A DNA stretch of 64,000 nt from VBAS01 sp035318985 (GCA_035318985.1 DATHDP010000015.1:1-64000); one strand, 5' to 3'; positions 27,835 to 37,869 are shown, counted from the stretch's first letter. The notes: generated by a model from the letters alone, not told the origin. Numbers and translations: made by a program.

Positions 27835-29313
27835 ATGAAAAGAAATAAAATACTTGTTCGGTTCCTAAGTTTTGCGATAGTGGTAGTTGGTCTCTCGGGA
27901 TTCAAACAACCTGAACTGCAGCCAGAAAAAGCAAACACCCCAAACGTCATCCTGATATTAATGGATGATATGGGTTATGGCGATCTTGAATGTTATGGTG
28001 GATTTCCATATCATACTCCCAGCATCAACAAGCTGGCAAATGAAGGAATGCGGTTCACAAATTTTTATGTGTCACAGGCAGTCTGTAGTGCATCACGTTC
28101 TTCTTTTTTAACGGGTTGTTACCCTAATCGCATTGGTCTTAATGGAGCTTTGAGTCCATTTGCAGAGATCGCTTTGAATCCTGAAGAAGAAACCATTGCT
28201 GAATTATTAAAAGCAAACGGGTACAAGACAAGCATGGTTGGCAAATGGCATTTGGGGCAAAAAGTTCCTTTCCTGCCATTGAACCAGGGCTTCGATGAAT
28301 ATCTTGGTCTTCCGTTCTCGCATGATTACTGGCCGGTGAATTATGATGGCAAACCACTTGATACTACAACACAAAGAGGCAAATGGCCGGTGTTGAAACT
28401 GATCGAAGGAAATGAAAGAACAAAAGCAATTACGACATTGGATGATGCTGCACAGCTTACCACCATGTATACGGAGAGAGCAGTAAATTTTATTAAGAAG
28501 AATAAAAACAATCCTTTCTTTTTATACCTGGCGCATAATATGCCGCATGTTCCTTTAGCTGTTTCGGATAAATTCAAAAACAAAAGTGGCGCTGGTTTGT
28601 ATGGTGATGTAATGGAAGAGATCGATTGGTCAGTGGGTGAGATCATGAAAACACTGGAAGCAAACGGTCTTACAAAAAACACAATTGTAATTTTTACCAG
28701 CGATAATGGTCCCTGGCTTACTTATGGAGATCATGGTGGAAATACAGGTGGCTTCCGTGAAGGAAAGGGAACTGCATGGGAAGGTGGAGTAAGAGTTCCC
28801 TGCATCATTCGCTGGCCAGGACAGATCAAGGCTGGTTCTGTTTGTAATAATATGGCGGCAAGTATGGATCTGCTTCCGACACTCGTTTCAATATGTAAAG
28901 CGAAAATGCCGATGAAGAAAATTGATGGCGTAAATATTCTTCCTTTATTAAAACAGGAAAAAAATGCTAACCCCCGTGATGAGATCGTTATTTATTACGA
29001 CAGGAATAGTTTGAAATGTATCCGGAAAGGACAATGGATATTAACCTTCCCCTGTATTTCTCAAACTTATAAAAAAGCATCTGCTATCGGTTATGGTGGA
29101 TGGCCTGGTAAGTATGCAACCGACAGTGTAAGACTTGCTTTGTATGATCTGAGAACAGACCCGGGAGAAACACTGGATGTAAAAGAATATCATCCGGAAA
29201 TTGTTCAGCAGCTCATGACGATTGCTGACGGATACAGAAAAGAATTAGGCGATGATCTGACAAAAACAACTGGTACTGAAATAAGGGCTGCAGCAAAAGT
29301 GCCGAAGAATTGA
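27835..29313 (+). CDS. S1 family sulfatase (arylsulfatase-like)
   Basis: A 492-residue protein from the ATG at 27835. The N-terminus is a signal peptide or short membrane anchor. The formylglycine motif CSASR has Cys84 as the residue to be matured, followed by SSFLTGCYPNRIG. Metal-binding LILMDDMGYGD and the downstream GKWHLGQ, HNMPHVPL and FTSDNGPW motifs are all present, so it should be active. S1 sulfatases remove sulfate esters from glycans in the periplasm. No maturase gene was seen nearby. The stop codon lies inside a long inverted repeat. Confidence 0.95.
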   Translation: MKRNKILVRFLSFAIVVVGLSGFKQPELQPEKANTPNVILILMDDMGYGDLECYGGFPYHTPSINKLANEGMRFTNFYVSQAVCSASRSSFLTGCYPNRIGLNGALSPFAEIALNPEEETIAELLKANGYKTSMVGKWHLGQKVPFLPLNQGFDEYLGLPFSHDYWPVNYDGKPLDTTTQRGKWPVLKLIEGNERTKAITTLDDAAQLTTMYTERAVNFIKKNKNNPFFLYLAHNMPHVPLAVSDKFKNKSGAGLYGDVMEEIDWSVGEIMKTLEANGLTKNTIVIFTSDNGPWLTYGDHGGNTGGFREGKGTAWEGGVRVPCIIRWPGQIKAGSVCNNMAASMDLLPTLVSICKAKMPMKKIDGVNILPLLKQEKNANPRDEIVIYYDRNSLKCIRKGQWILTFPCISQTYKKASAIGYGGWPGKYATDSVRLALYDLRTDPGETLDVKEYHPEIVQQLMTIADGYRKELGDDLTKTTGTEIRAAAKVPKN

Positions 29314-29393
29314 ACCACGGAGACACAACGACACGGTGCGTCACAGAGGTTTTCTCCGTGTTTCTCTGTGACCTTTGTGCCTCTGTGGTTCAA
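29310..29393. repeat. long imperfect inverted repeat between sulfatase genes
   Basis: The left arm (29310-29329, TTGAACCACGGAGACAC) pairs with the right arm (29374-29393, GCCTCTGTGGTTCAA) at about 17 of 20 positions. A nested GTCACAGAG / CTCTGTGAC pair lies inside. It belongs to the same family as the element at 31004-31102. Confidence 0.75.
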
Positions 29394-29434
29394 AAACAAA
29401 TTGAGACACTATAATTAATTTAAATGTGATAAAA

Positions 29435-30997
29435 ATGTATAAGAGGTTTATTTGTTTTGTTTTATTTGCTCTTAGTATTTGCTTACCAAAATACTCTGCT
29501 GCCCAGCAGCCAGGCAAGCGATTGAATATTATTTATATCATGAGTGATGATCATGCATACCAGGCCATCAGCGCTTATGGTTTTGGATTGAACAACACGC
29601 CGCATATTGATAAGCTGGCTGAAAAAGGAATGTTATTCAACCGGGCTTTTGTTACTAACTCTATCTGCGGACCGAGCCGTGCAGTAATGCTTACCGGTAA
29701 ATACAGTCATATTAATGGCTTCATAGATAATCACAGCACATTCGATAACAAACAGCAAACTGTTGCTACTATTTTACACAACGAAGGTTACCAGACTGCC
29801 GTTATTGGTAAATGGCATTTGATATCTGACCCTGTAGGATTTGATTACTGGAATGTAGTACCCGGCCAGGGAGAATATTATAATCCTGATTTTATTGAGA
29901 ATGGTGTTCGCAAAAAAGTAGAGGGCTATGTAACGAATATCACAACTGATTTTGCCATCAACTGGCTTGACAAAAGAGATAAGGATAAACCTTTTTTCCT
30001 GGTCTACCAGCAGAAAGCGCCGCACCGCAACTGGATGCCGGAAGAAAAATATTATCATCTCTTTGACAGCACTCAATTCCCGGTTCCTGCAAATTATTTT
30101 GATGATTATAAAACAAGAACCCGTGCAGCACATCAACAGGAAATGGAAATTGCTACACACATGCATTTTGGATACGATCTGAAAGTGCCGGTGGATTCTG
30201 TCCTCGAGAAAAAAACAGGACCGGGTCCGTCATTGCAAGGTCCGCTCAATCGCCTTACACCGGAACAACGAAAAAAATGGGATGACGCCTATAACCCGAT
30301 CATTGAACAATTTAATAAAGCACACCTGGGTGAAAAGGATCTTGCTACCTGGAAATATCAACGTTATATGAAAGATTATCTCCGTTGTGTGCAAAGTGTG
30401 GATGACAATGTTGGCAGGCTGATGGATTATTTAAAACAAAATGGATTGGAAGAAAATACCATCGTCATTTATACTTCTGACCAGGGATTTTATTTAGGCG
30501 AGCATGGCTGGTTTGATAAACGATGGATGTATGAAGAATCATTCCGTACGCCACTGATCATAAAATGGCCGGGGGTCACCAATAAAAAATCAACAAGCAA
30601 CCAGATGGTGATGAACCTTGATTTTGCCGAAACTCTTTTAGATATGGCTGGTGTGAAGATCCCGGCAGATATGCAGGGAAAAAGTTTTGTGCCGGTATTA
30701 AAAGGAAAACAGAAAGGAAGTTTTCGTGATGCCGTGTATTATCATTTTTATGAGAACCAGGAACACAAAGTGGCAAAGCAGATCGGTGTAAGAACAGAAC
30801 GCTACAAGCTGATCTTTTTTTATGAGAACAATGAATGGGAATTGTATGACCTTGAAAAAGATAAACACGAAATGAACAATGTGTACGGTCAGCCGGCTTA
30901 CAAAAAAGTGCAGGAGATGATGATGAAAAAACTAAAAGAAAAGAAAGAACAATACAAAGACCCCGTTCCTTTAAATGATCCTTCAAAAAAACTCTAA
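29435..30997 (+). CDS. S1 family sulfatase (N-acetylglucosamine-6-sulfatase-like)
   Basis: A 520-residue protein from the ATG at 29435 (a GTG at 29426 is also in frame), with a signal peptide ending SAAQ. It has CGPSR (Cys78 for formylglycine), YIMSDDHAYQAISAYG, GKWHL and SDQGFYLGEHGWFDKRW. The DDHAYQAISAYG and TNSICxPSRAVxLTGKYSHxNG pattern resembles mucin-desulfating and GlcNAc-6-sulfate sulfatases, but exact specificity is uncertain. Second sulfatase in tandem, separated from the first by an inverted-repeat element. Confidence 0.93.
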   Translation: MYKRFICFVLFALSICLPKYSAAQQPGKRLNIIYIMSDDHAYQAISAYGFGLNNTPHIDKLAEKGMLFNRAFVTNSICGPSRAVMLTGKYSHINGFIDNHSTFDNKQQTVATILHNEGYQTAVIGKWHLISDPVGFDYWNVVPGQGEYYNPDFIENGVRKKVEGYVTNITTDFAINWLDKRDKDKPFFLVYQQKAPHRNWMPEEKYYHLFDSTQFPVPANYFDDYKTRTRAAHQQEMEIATHMHFGYDLKVPVDSVLEKKTGPGPSLQGPLNRLTPEQRKKWDDAYNPIIEQFNKAHLGEKDLATWKYQRYMKDYLRCVQSVDDNVGRLMDYLKQNGLEENTIVIYTSDQGFYLGEHGWFDKRWMYEESFRTPLIIKWPGVTNKKSTSNQMVMNLDFAETLLDMAGVKIPADMQGKSFVPVLKGKQKGSFRDAVYYHFYENQEHKVAKQIGVRTERYKLIFFYENNEWELYDLEKDKHEMNNVYGQPAYKKVQEMMMKKLKEKKEQYKDPVPLNDPSKKL

Positions 30998-31003
30998 AAT
31001 TTA

Positions 31004-31102
31004 ATGGAACCACATAGGCACAGTAGGCCACAATAGAAGGAAACATCCCGCAGTATTGCGGGATGTAAAACCTATGTTTTCTATGTGGCTATGTGGTTCA
31101 TA
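31004..31102. repeat. second copy of the AACCACA-type inverted repeat
   Basis: GGAACCACATAGGCACA at the left pairs with a right arm ending CTATGTGGTTCAT. Inside is a perfect 9-bp hairpin, CATCCCGCA-GTAT-TGCGGGATG (31044-31065). It lies between the second sulfatase and the next PUL gene and resembles the element at 29310-29393 in arms and position. Confidence 0.75.
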
Positions 31103-31141
31103 GCTTCGATATACGGGTAGCGACTAAAAAATCATTACAAA

Positions 31142-33604
31142 ATGAAAGTGATCAAATTATCGTTTGCGTTTAAAAAATATCTCGCTTTTCTCCTGGTGAT
31201 ATTATTTGCTTGTAATCTACAAGCCCAGGTTTCATTTCAAACCAAACAATTCAAATTGAGTTTTGATCAGAGCGGTAAGATGACTGAAATGCTTGACAAG
31301 TCAACCAATAAAAATTATTTACCAACTGATCAAACAGCTTTTTTATTAAGCGTACGAAGGAAAGGGACTATCAATAACCCAGGCAGTATGCATTGGAAAA
31401 GTCAATCTTCTGAAATTATTCTTTCTTTTACTGATAAGACCGCGGCAACAATTAAAGTAGATCAGCAACCTGACTATATCAGCTTTGAATTAAAGCAACT
31501 AACAAATGCAGCAGATGCCGAGTTGATCATATGGGGACCCTATCCCACTATCATTGGAGATACGATCGGTGAAGTAGTTGGTGTTGTACGCAATAAAGAT
31601 TTTGCAATTGGCATACAGGCATTGAATATAAAAACACTGGGGGGTTATCCAACTGCTGAAAGTGATATACAACCTTCTTATGATGTATTTGCCGAGGGAA
31701 ATAAAGTTGATGTAGTGAAAGATGACCTGGATAAACAATTATACAGGGGTGATGTTGCCAAACACATGCCTTACGGAAGTTCATTGCAGGCTTATTGCCG
31801 CAACAGGAATAAGGATCGTGTAATAGAAAACTGGAGTCATGTCCGTTACATGGCGCCGGCATATAAAGAAGATGATGGTGTTATCGGCAGTAAACTGGCA
31901 ATATTTGGTGTAGCTACACCGCAAGTGTTGAATGTTATTTCAACAATAGAGTTAAAAGAAAATCTGCCGCATCCAATGATCGATGGCGTGTGGGGCAAAC
32001 AAAACAGAAGATCCACTGAGTCGTATTTGATCATGAGTTTCGGTGAAAGCAATTTGCAGGAAGCAATCACTTTCACACAACAGGCAGGATTGAATTATTT
32101 ATATCATGAAGGCCCATTTGAAACATGGGGGCATTTTAAACTGAACAGCAAAGAATTTCCAAACAACTGGTCAAGTTTGAAAGCTTGTGTTGAAAAAGCA
32201 AAAGCACAGAATATTAAACTGGGTGTTCATACGCTATCAAATTTTATTACTACAAACGATCCTTATGTAACACCGGTTCCCGATAAACGGCTGGCAAAAG
32301 TTGGGGTTTCACAACTAACAGAAAATATTGATGAAGCAACAAAAGAAATTGCTATCAAAGATCCGGGGTTCTTCAACCAATTTGAGAACAATACATTGAA
32401 AGCTGCTGTTGTGGGCAATGAGATCATCCGCTATCAAAGTATTTCGGCTTCGGCTCCGTGGAAACTATTGGATTGCCAGCGTGGTGCTTTTGGTACACAG
32501 GCAATGAGTCATAAAGTAAATGATAGCATTGGCAAACTGATGGATCATCCCTACCAGGTTTTTTTAGGCAATCATGAACTGGACCAGGAGATCGCCAGAA
32601 CGATTGCCCGCCTGTTCAATGAAACCGGGTTGATGCAAATTTCTTTCGACGGGTTGGAAGGTTGCTGGAGTGAAGGCATGGGTGATTATGGCAAACAACT
32701 TTTTACCAAAACATGGTTTGATAATTTGAAACCGGAATTAAAAGGAAAAGTGATCAATGATGCCAGCAATCCCGGTCATTATTTCTGGCATGTGTATACC
32801 CGCATGAACTGGGGCGAGCCATGGTATGCAGGCTTTAGAGAAAGTCAATTGCAACTGCGATTGAAAAATCAACAATTCTATCGCCGCAACTTAATGCCTT
32901 CGATGCTCGGGTGGTTTAGTCTGAAAGCAGAAACATCTATTGAAGATATTGAATGGATGCTGGCCCGTGGCGCTGGTTTCGATGCAGGCTTTGGTTTGTC
33001 CACCAGCATTGAAACAATAAAGAAGCATGGCCGCAAAGACGAGATACTGAATGCGATAAAACTATGGGAAAATGTGAGGCAGCACGGCCTTTTTACGGAA
33101 GCGCAGAAACTGAAATTACAGGACACAAAAAATGAATTTCATTTACAGGTGAATGCCAATGGCGGGTATGAGCTGGTACCGGTGTACAATTCTTATTACC
33201 TGCACGAACAAAAAATAAAACAACCGGGCGAACCAACTTATTCATCTTTTCAGTTTGATAATCCTTCGGCGGCACAACCATTTACATTTATTATTACGAT
33301 GATGAATGATAAGGAAAGTGATCCGAATACATCGTTTGATGAGCTCAGCATTTCTATTAACCAACAGGATCCTTTGTTGCTGCCGCTAAGTTTGAAACAA
33401 AAACAAATTTTATACTGCGATGGTAAAACTATAAAGGTTTACAATAGCCAATGGCAGTTATTGCAAACTATTAATAAACCTTTACCCACACTGGCGCAGG
33501 GAAAGAACGAACTAAAATTTGATGGCAAATATTCCGGTGAAAATGGCGGCAGGATAAAAATTGAAGTAAGGACTAAAGGAACAGCCGAGACACTGCAACA
33601 ATAA
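31142..33604 (+). CDS. secreted TIM-barrel-like protein, putative unassigned glycoside hydrolase
   Basis: An 820-residue protein with a signal peptide (about 1-29, ending LQAQ). Residues 30-270 look like a beta-sandwich (FQTKQFKLSFDQSGKMTEMLDK), followed by a barrel-like region with GLNYLYHEGPFETWGHFKL, AQNIKLGVHTLSNF, LMQISFDGLEGCW and DASNPGHYFWHVYTRMNWG, then a C-terminal beta domain. The order resembles GH97, GH31 and GH36-type hydrolases, and the acidic FDGLEG is a candidate active site, but I recognise no CAZy family. It ends the PUL and is followed by a terminator. Confidence 0.75.
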   Translation: MKVIKLSFAFKKYLAFLLVILFACNLQAQVSFQTKQFKLSFDQSGKMTEMLDKSTNKNYLPTDQTAFLLSVRRKGTINNPGSMHWKSQSSEIILSFTDKTAATIKVDQQPDYISFELKQLTNAADAELIIWGPYPTIIGDTIGEVVGVVRNKDFAIGIQALNIKTLGGYPTAESDIQPSYDVFAEGNKVDVVKDDLDKQLYRGDVAKHMPYGSSLQAYCRNRNKDRVIENWSHVRYMAPAYKEDDGVIGSKLAIFGVATPQVLNVISTIELKENLPHPMIDGVWGKQNRRSTESYLIMSFGESNLQEAITFTQQAGLNYLYHEGPFETWGHFKLNSKEFPNNWSSLKACVEKAKAQNIKLGVHTLSNFITTNDPYVTPVPDKRLAKVGVSQLTENIDEATKEIAIKDPGFFNQFENNTLKAAVVGNEIIRYQSISASAPWKLLDCQRGAFGTQAMSHKVNDSIGKLMDHPYQVFLGNHELDQEIARTIARLFNETGLMQISFDGLEGCWSEGMGDYGKQLFTKTWFDNLKPELKGKVINDASNPGHYFWHVYTRMNWGEPWYAGFRESQLQLRLKNQQFYRRNLMPSMLGWFSLKAETSIEDIEWMLARGAGFDAGFGLSTSIETIKKHGRKDEILNAIKLWENVRQHGLFTEAQKLKLQDTKNEFHLQVNANGGYELVPVYNSYYLHEQKIKQPGEPTYSSFQFDNPSAAQPFTFIITMMNDKESDPNTSFDELSISINQQDPLLLPLSLKQKQILYCDGKTIKVYNSQWQLLQTINKPLPTLAQGKNELKFDGKYSGENGGRIKIEVRTKGTAETLQQ

Positions 33605-33627
33605 ATTCATTAGTTGAATTCTCAAAC

Positions 33628-33662
33628 AAAAGAGGAACCATTTTATAATGATTCCTCTTTTT
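33628..33662 (+). terminator. terminator at the end of the PUL
   Basis: AAAGAGGAA, a short AT-rich interior and TTCCTCTTTTT form a stem of about 12 bp (33628-33662) that ends in a U-tract, 24 bases after the stop of the last PUL gene. Confidence 0.8.
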
Positions 33663-33719
33663 GCTTACAAAAATTCCTCCTACCAGCTTTTCTAAAATTG
33701 TCCTAGGGTAATTCCCAAG

Positions 33720-33745
33720 GATAAAGACGGAAGCGTCTCTTTATA
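33720..33745 (-). terminator. candidate terminator of the M4 peptidase gene
   Basis: On the minus strand AAAGAGACG-CTTC-CGTCTTT forms a stem with a tight loop and short T-run, about 20-40 bases after the peptidase stop codon. Confidence 0.5.
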
Positions 33746-33762
33746 AAAAATCGTCACATTTA

Positions 33763-36270
33763 TCAGTGCACAATATTATAGCTGACCCAAGCAGTGCCAT
33801 CAAAAATCCTCAAAGAATATGTGCCTGCAACAAAACTAGTCATGGTTATGGAAGTTGATGAAATATTCAAACTGGAATAGTCCTGATAATATACCGATTG
33901 ACCGGTTGCAACCCGAATCAATTCTATTTTCTTAATATATTTAAGTCCCTGGCAAGCGGAAACTACACTTACGTTCAAATAGTATGGTGCAGGATTTGGT
34001 GAATAAGTGTAGCATGAGGTAGCACAGGCACTGGGTGAGTAAGCTAGTTCCAGATATTTAGTAAGTGGGCTGCCGCAGGTTTCAGTAAAAGATGCAGAAA
34101 GCGTACCCGATGGAGGATAGGTGCTTGAAGGAGCCCTTATTACTATATATGTATTTCCGCTGGACACTGTAGTAAAACCAGATGGAATAGTCCAGTTATA
34201 ATTAAAGTTTGATGAATTCGGTCCGGCAATGCTAAAAGTCATTGTTTGGTTAGGACACCAATACATTGAACCATTGTTACCAGATAACGTATAATCGCCA
34301 GAGGTGTACTCGCCTGCATGTATAACCGATGAACTTACACTTTGCGAAGTATTGTTTGATGTTATAGTTGCTGTTATAGTAACATTTCCGCTCGCAACCT
34401 TTGTTACTGTTACCTGATTGCAATTCTGGCAACTGAAGTTAACAATGCCAGCCGGAGATGCCGACCATGTAGCAGTAAGACCACAAGGAACGTTATTGAG
34501 TGTTAGGCCAATTGAGGAGCAAAAACTCTGTGCACCAGATATGGACAAATTCGCTTGCGGTAGGGATATGCTAAACGCTGTGCCGATGCCTACAGCATAC
34601 CAAGCATTAGTAACTTCTTTTACTTCACATGAGTTGTCACCATATAGTGCCCTTGCAGCTTCAATGGTTGAAAAACGCATGACCCCGAAATTGGCATTTA
34701 CATTCAAAAACTCTGTTTGTGTTTTATAAACAATGCTTGCTGCTTTTTCGAAACCAATACCGTTAACACTAAAAGCATTTCCCAGATCATTAGTGCCGGA
34801 AAGACCCATAACTAAAATATAATACCAATGCCCCACCACCGTGGCATTTCGATGTGCGTCATTGCCTGTATTATCATAAAAAGTATAGCGATAGGTATCA
34901 GGGTAGTTGCCCTCGGTTGCAAAGCCTGTTCGATACCCTTCCGTCTTTGGACTTCGTAATGATCTAACGCAACTAAACCCGTTACGCATAATTTCTTCGC
35001 CGATCAGCCATGTTTGTTTTGTAGGCGCCGCCCAATGTTCAATTGTTGCACCCCAGATATCAGAAAGTGCTTCCCCCAATGCTGCACTTTCGTTCAAAGA
35101 ATTTCTAATTAATTGTGATGTGTATTCATCTACGCCATGTCCCATTTCGTGACCAACAACATCTAATGAAACCCAAGGATTGCCGATGATGGCTCCGTCC
35201 CCGTAATACATCGAATGTGTTGAAGCGGAAATAAAAGGATTACCATAATAGTATGCATTATCCATTGGAACTATTCCAAGGTCAGTAGCAATATTTACAT
35301 GGACAAAGCTCCTTGCCTGAATTCCATTGTTATCTAAACTGTTTCTATTATGTTGAATACGGAAGTAGTCCAACACCTTTTCGGTAGCCCAATGTACATC
35401 TTGCGCTTGTACATCGTTGGGATGCTCAGACGATAACCAGTTATTATCATTATCCAAAAAATCTGTAGCTGTGGTAGCTATATCTTCTCTATCCTCCATG
35501 AAATTTGCATTTAAAGTCAGGATGTTTACATTATTACGGTTTTCACGCAAGCGAAATCCATTTGTTATTGCATCCGTAATGAAAGGCTGTGAACCACTGT
35601 ATAAAGTTTGCGTTGTACCTGCCGCATTTGGAGGTATTTCATTACCAGTGAAATTGCAAATAAAACTGGAGAATCCTATTTGTCTACCTGAAAGTGCATC
35701 TATATAATATAAACCATGTAATAAGAGGTTCTTCGCATTTACTTCTATCTTATAAGCAAGCGTAAGAGTATCCTTATTGGAAACCCAAACTAATCCCCTG
35801 TGTGTGTATTCAAATGTGGTTTTCAAATTATTCTTGTGCTCAGATCTTAACTGCAAATTCAATTGTTTCCGACTTTCTTCATAACTAAGTTTAGGGATCG
35901 CATTTACATTAGACTGTATTGAACCCGGAAGTGTTCCGGTAGCAAAATCAATATTCCCTTTTGTACTGTGTATGCCATAATCTGCACCCACGATTGGAAT
36001 ACCGTGTAGCATAAACCCATAAAAGTTGTGCTTACTGGATCCCTGATCATTTGTTCGGAGCAGTTGCAGCTCAAATTGTTTATTCGTATTGAGAATTTTC
36101 TTAAGAAATGAGCGTTCATTGCCAGGATTAGCCGGAGTTGAATCTGCAGGCTTGCAAAAAACAATTTTTCCATCAAGATCTTTTCCTACGTCTTTAAGCC
36201 CAATATTCTGAGCAAGCAAATTAATGGGTTGCAATAAAAACAAGATTGCAGTCAGTTTTAGGATTTTCAT
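33763..36270 (-). CDS. secreted M4 family (thermolysin-like) metallopeptidase
   Basis: An 835-residue secreted protease precursor. It has a signal peptide (about 1-20, ending LLAQ), an FTP/PepSY propeptide (about 30-190), and an M4 catalytic domain with zinc motif HEMGH (His374, Glu375, His378) and the third ligand in GEALSDIWG. DAHRNATVVGHWYYIL supplies the transition-state region. Residues from about 590 are Ser/Thr-rich Ig-like or PKD-like repeats. The last ~60 residues (GTYSLRIFDGTAW) resemble a type IX secretion tail, which would place it outside the cell, but the match is degenerate. It faces the PUL convergently and need not belong to it. Confidence 0.9.
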   Translation of the reverse strand: MKILKLTAILFLLQPINLLAQNIGLKDVGKDLDGKIVFCKPADSTPANPGNERSFLKKILNTNKQFELQLLRTNDQGSSKHNFYGFMLHGIPIVGADYGIHSTKGNIDFATGTLPGSIQSNVNAIPKLSYEESRKQLNLQLRSEHKNNLKTTFEYTHRGLVWVSNKDTLTLAYKIEVNAKNLLLHGLYYIDALSGRQIGFSSFICNFTGNEIPPNAAGTTQTLYSGSQPFITDAITNGFRLRENRNNVNILTLNANFMEDREDIATTATDFLDNDNNWLSSEHPNDVQAQDVHWATEKVLDYFRIQHNRNSLDNNGIQARSFVHVNIATDLGIVPMDNAYYYGNPFISASTHSMYYGDGAIIGNPWVSLDVVGHEMGHGVDEYTSQLIRNSLNESAALGEALSDIWGATIEHWAAPTKQTWLIGEEIMRNGFSCVRSLRSPKTEGYRTGFATEGNYPDTYRYTFYDNTGNDAHRNATVVGHWYYILVMGLSGTNDLGNAFSVNGIGFEKAASIVYKTQTEFLNVNANFGVMRFSTIEAARALYGDNSCEVKEVTNAWYAVGIGTAFSISLPQANLSISGAQSFCSSIGLTLNNVPCGLTATWSASPAGIVNFSCQNCNQVTVTKVASGNVTITATITSNNTSQSVSSSVIHAGEYTSGDYTLSGNNGSMYWCPNQTMTFSIAGPNSSNFNYNWTIPSGFTTVSSGNTYIVIRAPSSTYPPSGTLSASFTETCGSPLTKYLELAYSPSACATSCYTYSPNPAPYYLNVSVVSACQGLKYIKKIELIRVATGQSVYYQDYSSLNISSTSITMTSFVAGTYSLRIFDGTAWVSYNIVH

Positions 36271-36853
36271 TTTTGTTTTGGTTTTAAGATTACTAAATCG
36301 AAAAAATTCCCTGCAAAGTGGAGGGAGAATTGGATAACAGGTGAATAGAAAATGATATTTAGCAAGTGTGGCATTAAGAATAATTGCTTTTTACAGGGAC
36401 GAAAAATTAAAGACAATCAATAAAAAAATCAATACCACAAAAGTAGTAGCGCATTATTTTCTTTAAGATCAAAACTGCGGTTTCACAATGTTTTACATTT
36501 ATCATTTTACAAAGATGACCCGACAAGGAAAGTGATTCGAATACATCATAAAGTCTTGGAATTATATATACGATTGCGCTTTTGTATGTCCATAACCTTT
36601 GAATGGCTTTTGAGTAGGCTTTGAGTAGGCTTTGCCTATAATGAAATTCCCGAGCAATTTGAAACAAACGGAATAAAGAGTACAAAACGGTATTCCTAAT
36701 ATTGATTGGTATATGTGGTATATACGGCATGTCAATTTTCCCTCACACGATTTGCTTTTTAATCTTGTTGTGCAATTGCAATCATCGATGATGAGGCTTC
36801 AACAGGATGTGCCTTTGAAACATTCTGATTTTTTAAATCTAAAAATTAAAGTG
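36271..36853. other. 583-bp intergenic region
   Basis: AT-rich gap between the M4 peptidase start and the 251-residue gene at 36854. Apart from a short tandem repeat of an 11-bp unit (GGCTTTGAGTA, about 36605-36633) I see no structure. A minus-strand reading frame at 36407-36730 has no recognisable features. Promoters for both flanking genes should lie here. Confidence 0.5.
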
Positions 36854-37609
36854 ATGGCAGAACAAAAAGGAATTATCCCTCTTCGTGGGACAATAGGCAA
36901 CATCACGTTTTACAAATCGAAAGATGGATTCATGGCGAGAGAGAAAGGAAGTTTAGATGCATCACGCATTGCTACCGATCCTGCGTTTCAGAGGACCCGT
37001 GAAAATGGAGCTGAATTTGGAAGAGCAGGGAAAGCAGGAAAGTATTTGCGCACAGCTTTGCGATCATTGCTTCAAAATGTTTCTGATAGCAGAATGATAG
37101 CAAGATTGGTGAAGGAAATGATGAGAGTGATCAAAGCGGATGAAACGAATCCAAGAGGCTTTCGGAATGTGATTGATGGTGAAGCCGAGTTGCTGAAGGG
37201 ATTTGAATTCAATGCGAACAGTAAATTAGGCACTACCCTATTTGCTCCATTTACCGGAACAATCAACAGGCTAACCGGTGAACTTGCTATTCTGATCCCC
37301 TCTTTTCTTCCCATTAACATGATCGCTGCACCAAGTGGAACGACTCACTTTAAAATCGTTTCTGCGGGAGCGGAAATAGATTTTGAACTGGGTACTTACA
37401 AAACGAATGAGAAAGCGACTGCAGCGTTACCATGGGATGGTGTTGCAAGCGGGGCAATCAACCTGGTGAACATTGTAACTGCGAACAGTACCAAGCCACT
37501 GTTCCTTGTCCTTGGTATTGAATTTTACCAAGAGGTGAACGGGACGATGTACTCACTGAAGAATGGTGTGTTCAATGCACTTTCATTAGTGGAAGTAAGC
37601 GGCGAATAG
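36854..37609 (+). CDS. conserved Bacteroidota protein of unknown function
   Basis: A 251-residue protein. The frame is open upstream, but the ATG at 36854 begins MAEQKGIIPLRGTIGNITFYK, which matches how this Bacteroidota family normally starts. Conserved-looking elements are DGFMAREKG, FQRTRENGAEFGRAGKAGK and LR-rich helices; the C-terminal half is beta-rich. There is no signal peptide. Function unknown; I associate the family with small membrane-protein genes like those that follow. Alone it could be structural. Confidence 0.75.
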   Translation: MAEQKGIIPLRGTIGNITFYKSKDGFMAREKGSLDASRIATDPAFQRTRENGAEFGRAGKAGKYLRTALRSLLQNVSDSRMIARLVKEMMRVIKADETNPRGFRNVIDGEAELLKGFEFNANSKLGTTLFAPFTGTINRLTGELAILIPSFLPINMIAAPSGTTHFKIVSAGAEIDFELGTYKTNEKATAALPWDGVASGAINLVNIVTANSTKPLFLVLGIEFYQEVNGTMYSLKNGVFNALSLVEVSGE

Positions 37610-37641
37610 ATCATTTGAAATTGAATGCTGTGTTGTAAAAA

Positions 37642-37869
37642 ATGAAACCGGGATCAATCAACATGATCCGACGAGTAACCCGGACATTCTCTTTTAAAGA
37701 GACAGGGTATTTCACTGAGAAATACTTTACCAATAACCCGGCGAGTGCACTAGTTAAAGCGTGTTGGGGGTTAAACAGTTTGTTTGAAAAATATTTTCGG
37801 CATGCAGAAGATTCAACATACAACTGCGACCCGGTTTCATTCTTATCGAAAAGGAATCAACATCTTTAA
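37642..37869 (+). CDS. possible small protein
   Basis: A 75-residue frame filling the space between two better-supported genes of the same strand (32-base and 18-base gaps). It has no recognised motif and a competing minus-strand frame covers the same bases, so it may not be coding. Confidence 0.3.
   Translation: MKPGSINMIRRVTRTFSFKETGYFTEKYFTNNPASALVKACWGLNSLFEKYFRHAEDSTYNCDPVSFLSKRNQHL

Noticed and set aside
30576..31046. Minus-strand 156-residue frame
   Set aside because: Overlaps the end of a well-supported sulfatase and an inverted repeat; no recognisable protein features.
36407..36730. Minus-strand 107-residue frame
   Set aside because: No signal peptide, domain or sensible context; composition is that of AT-rich noncoding DNA.
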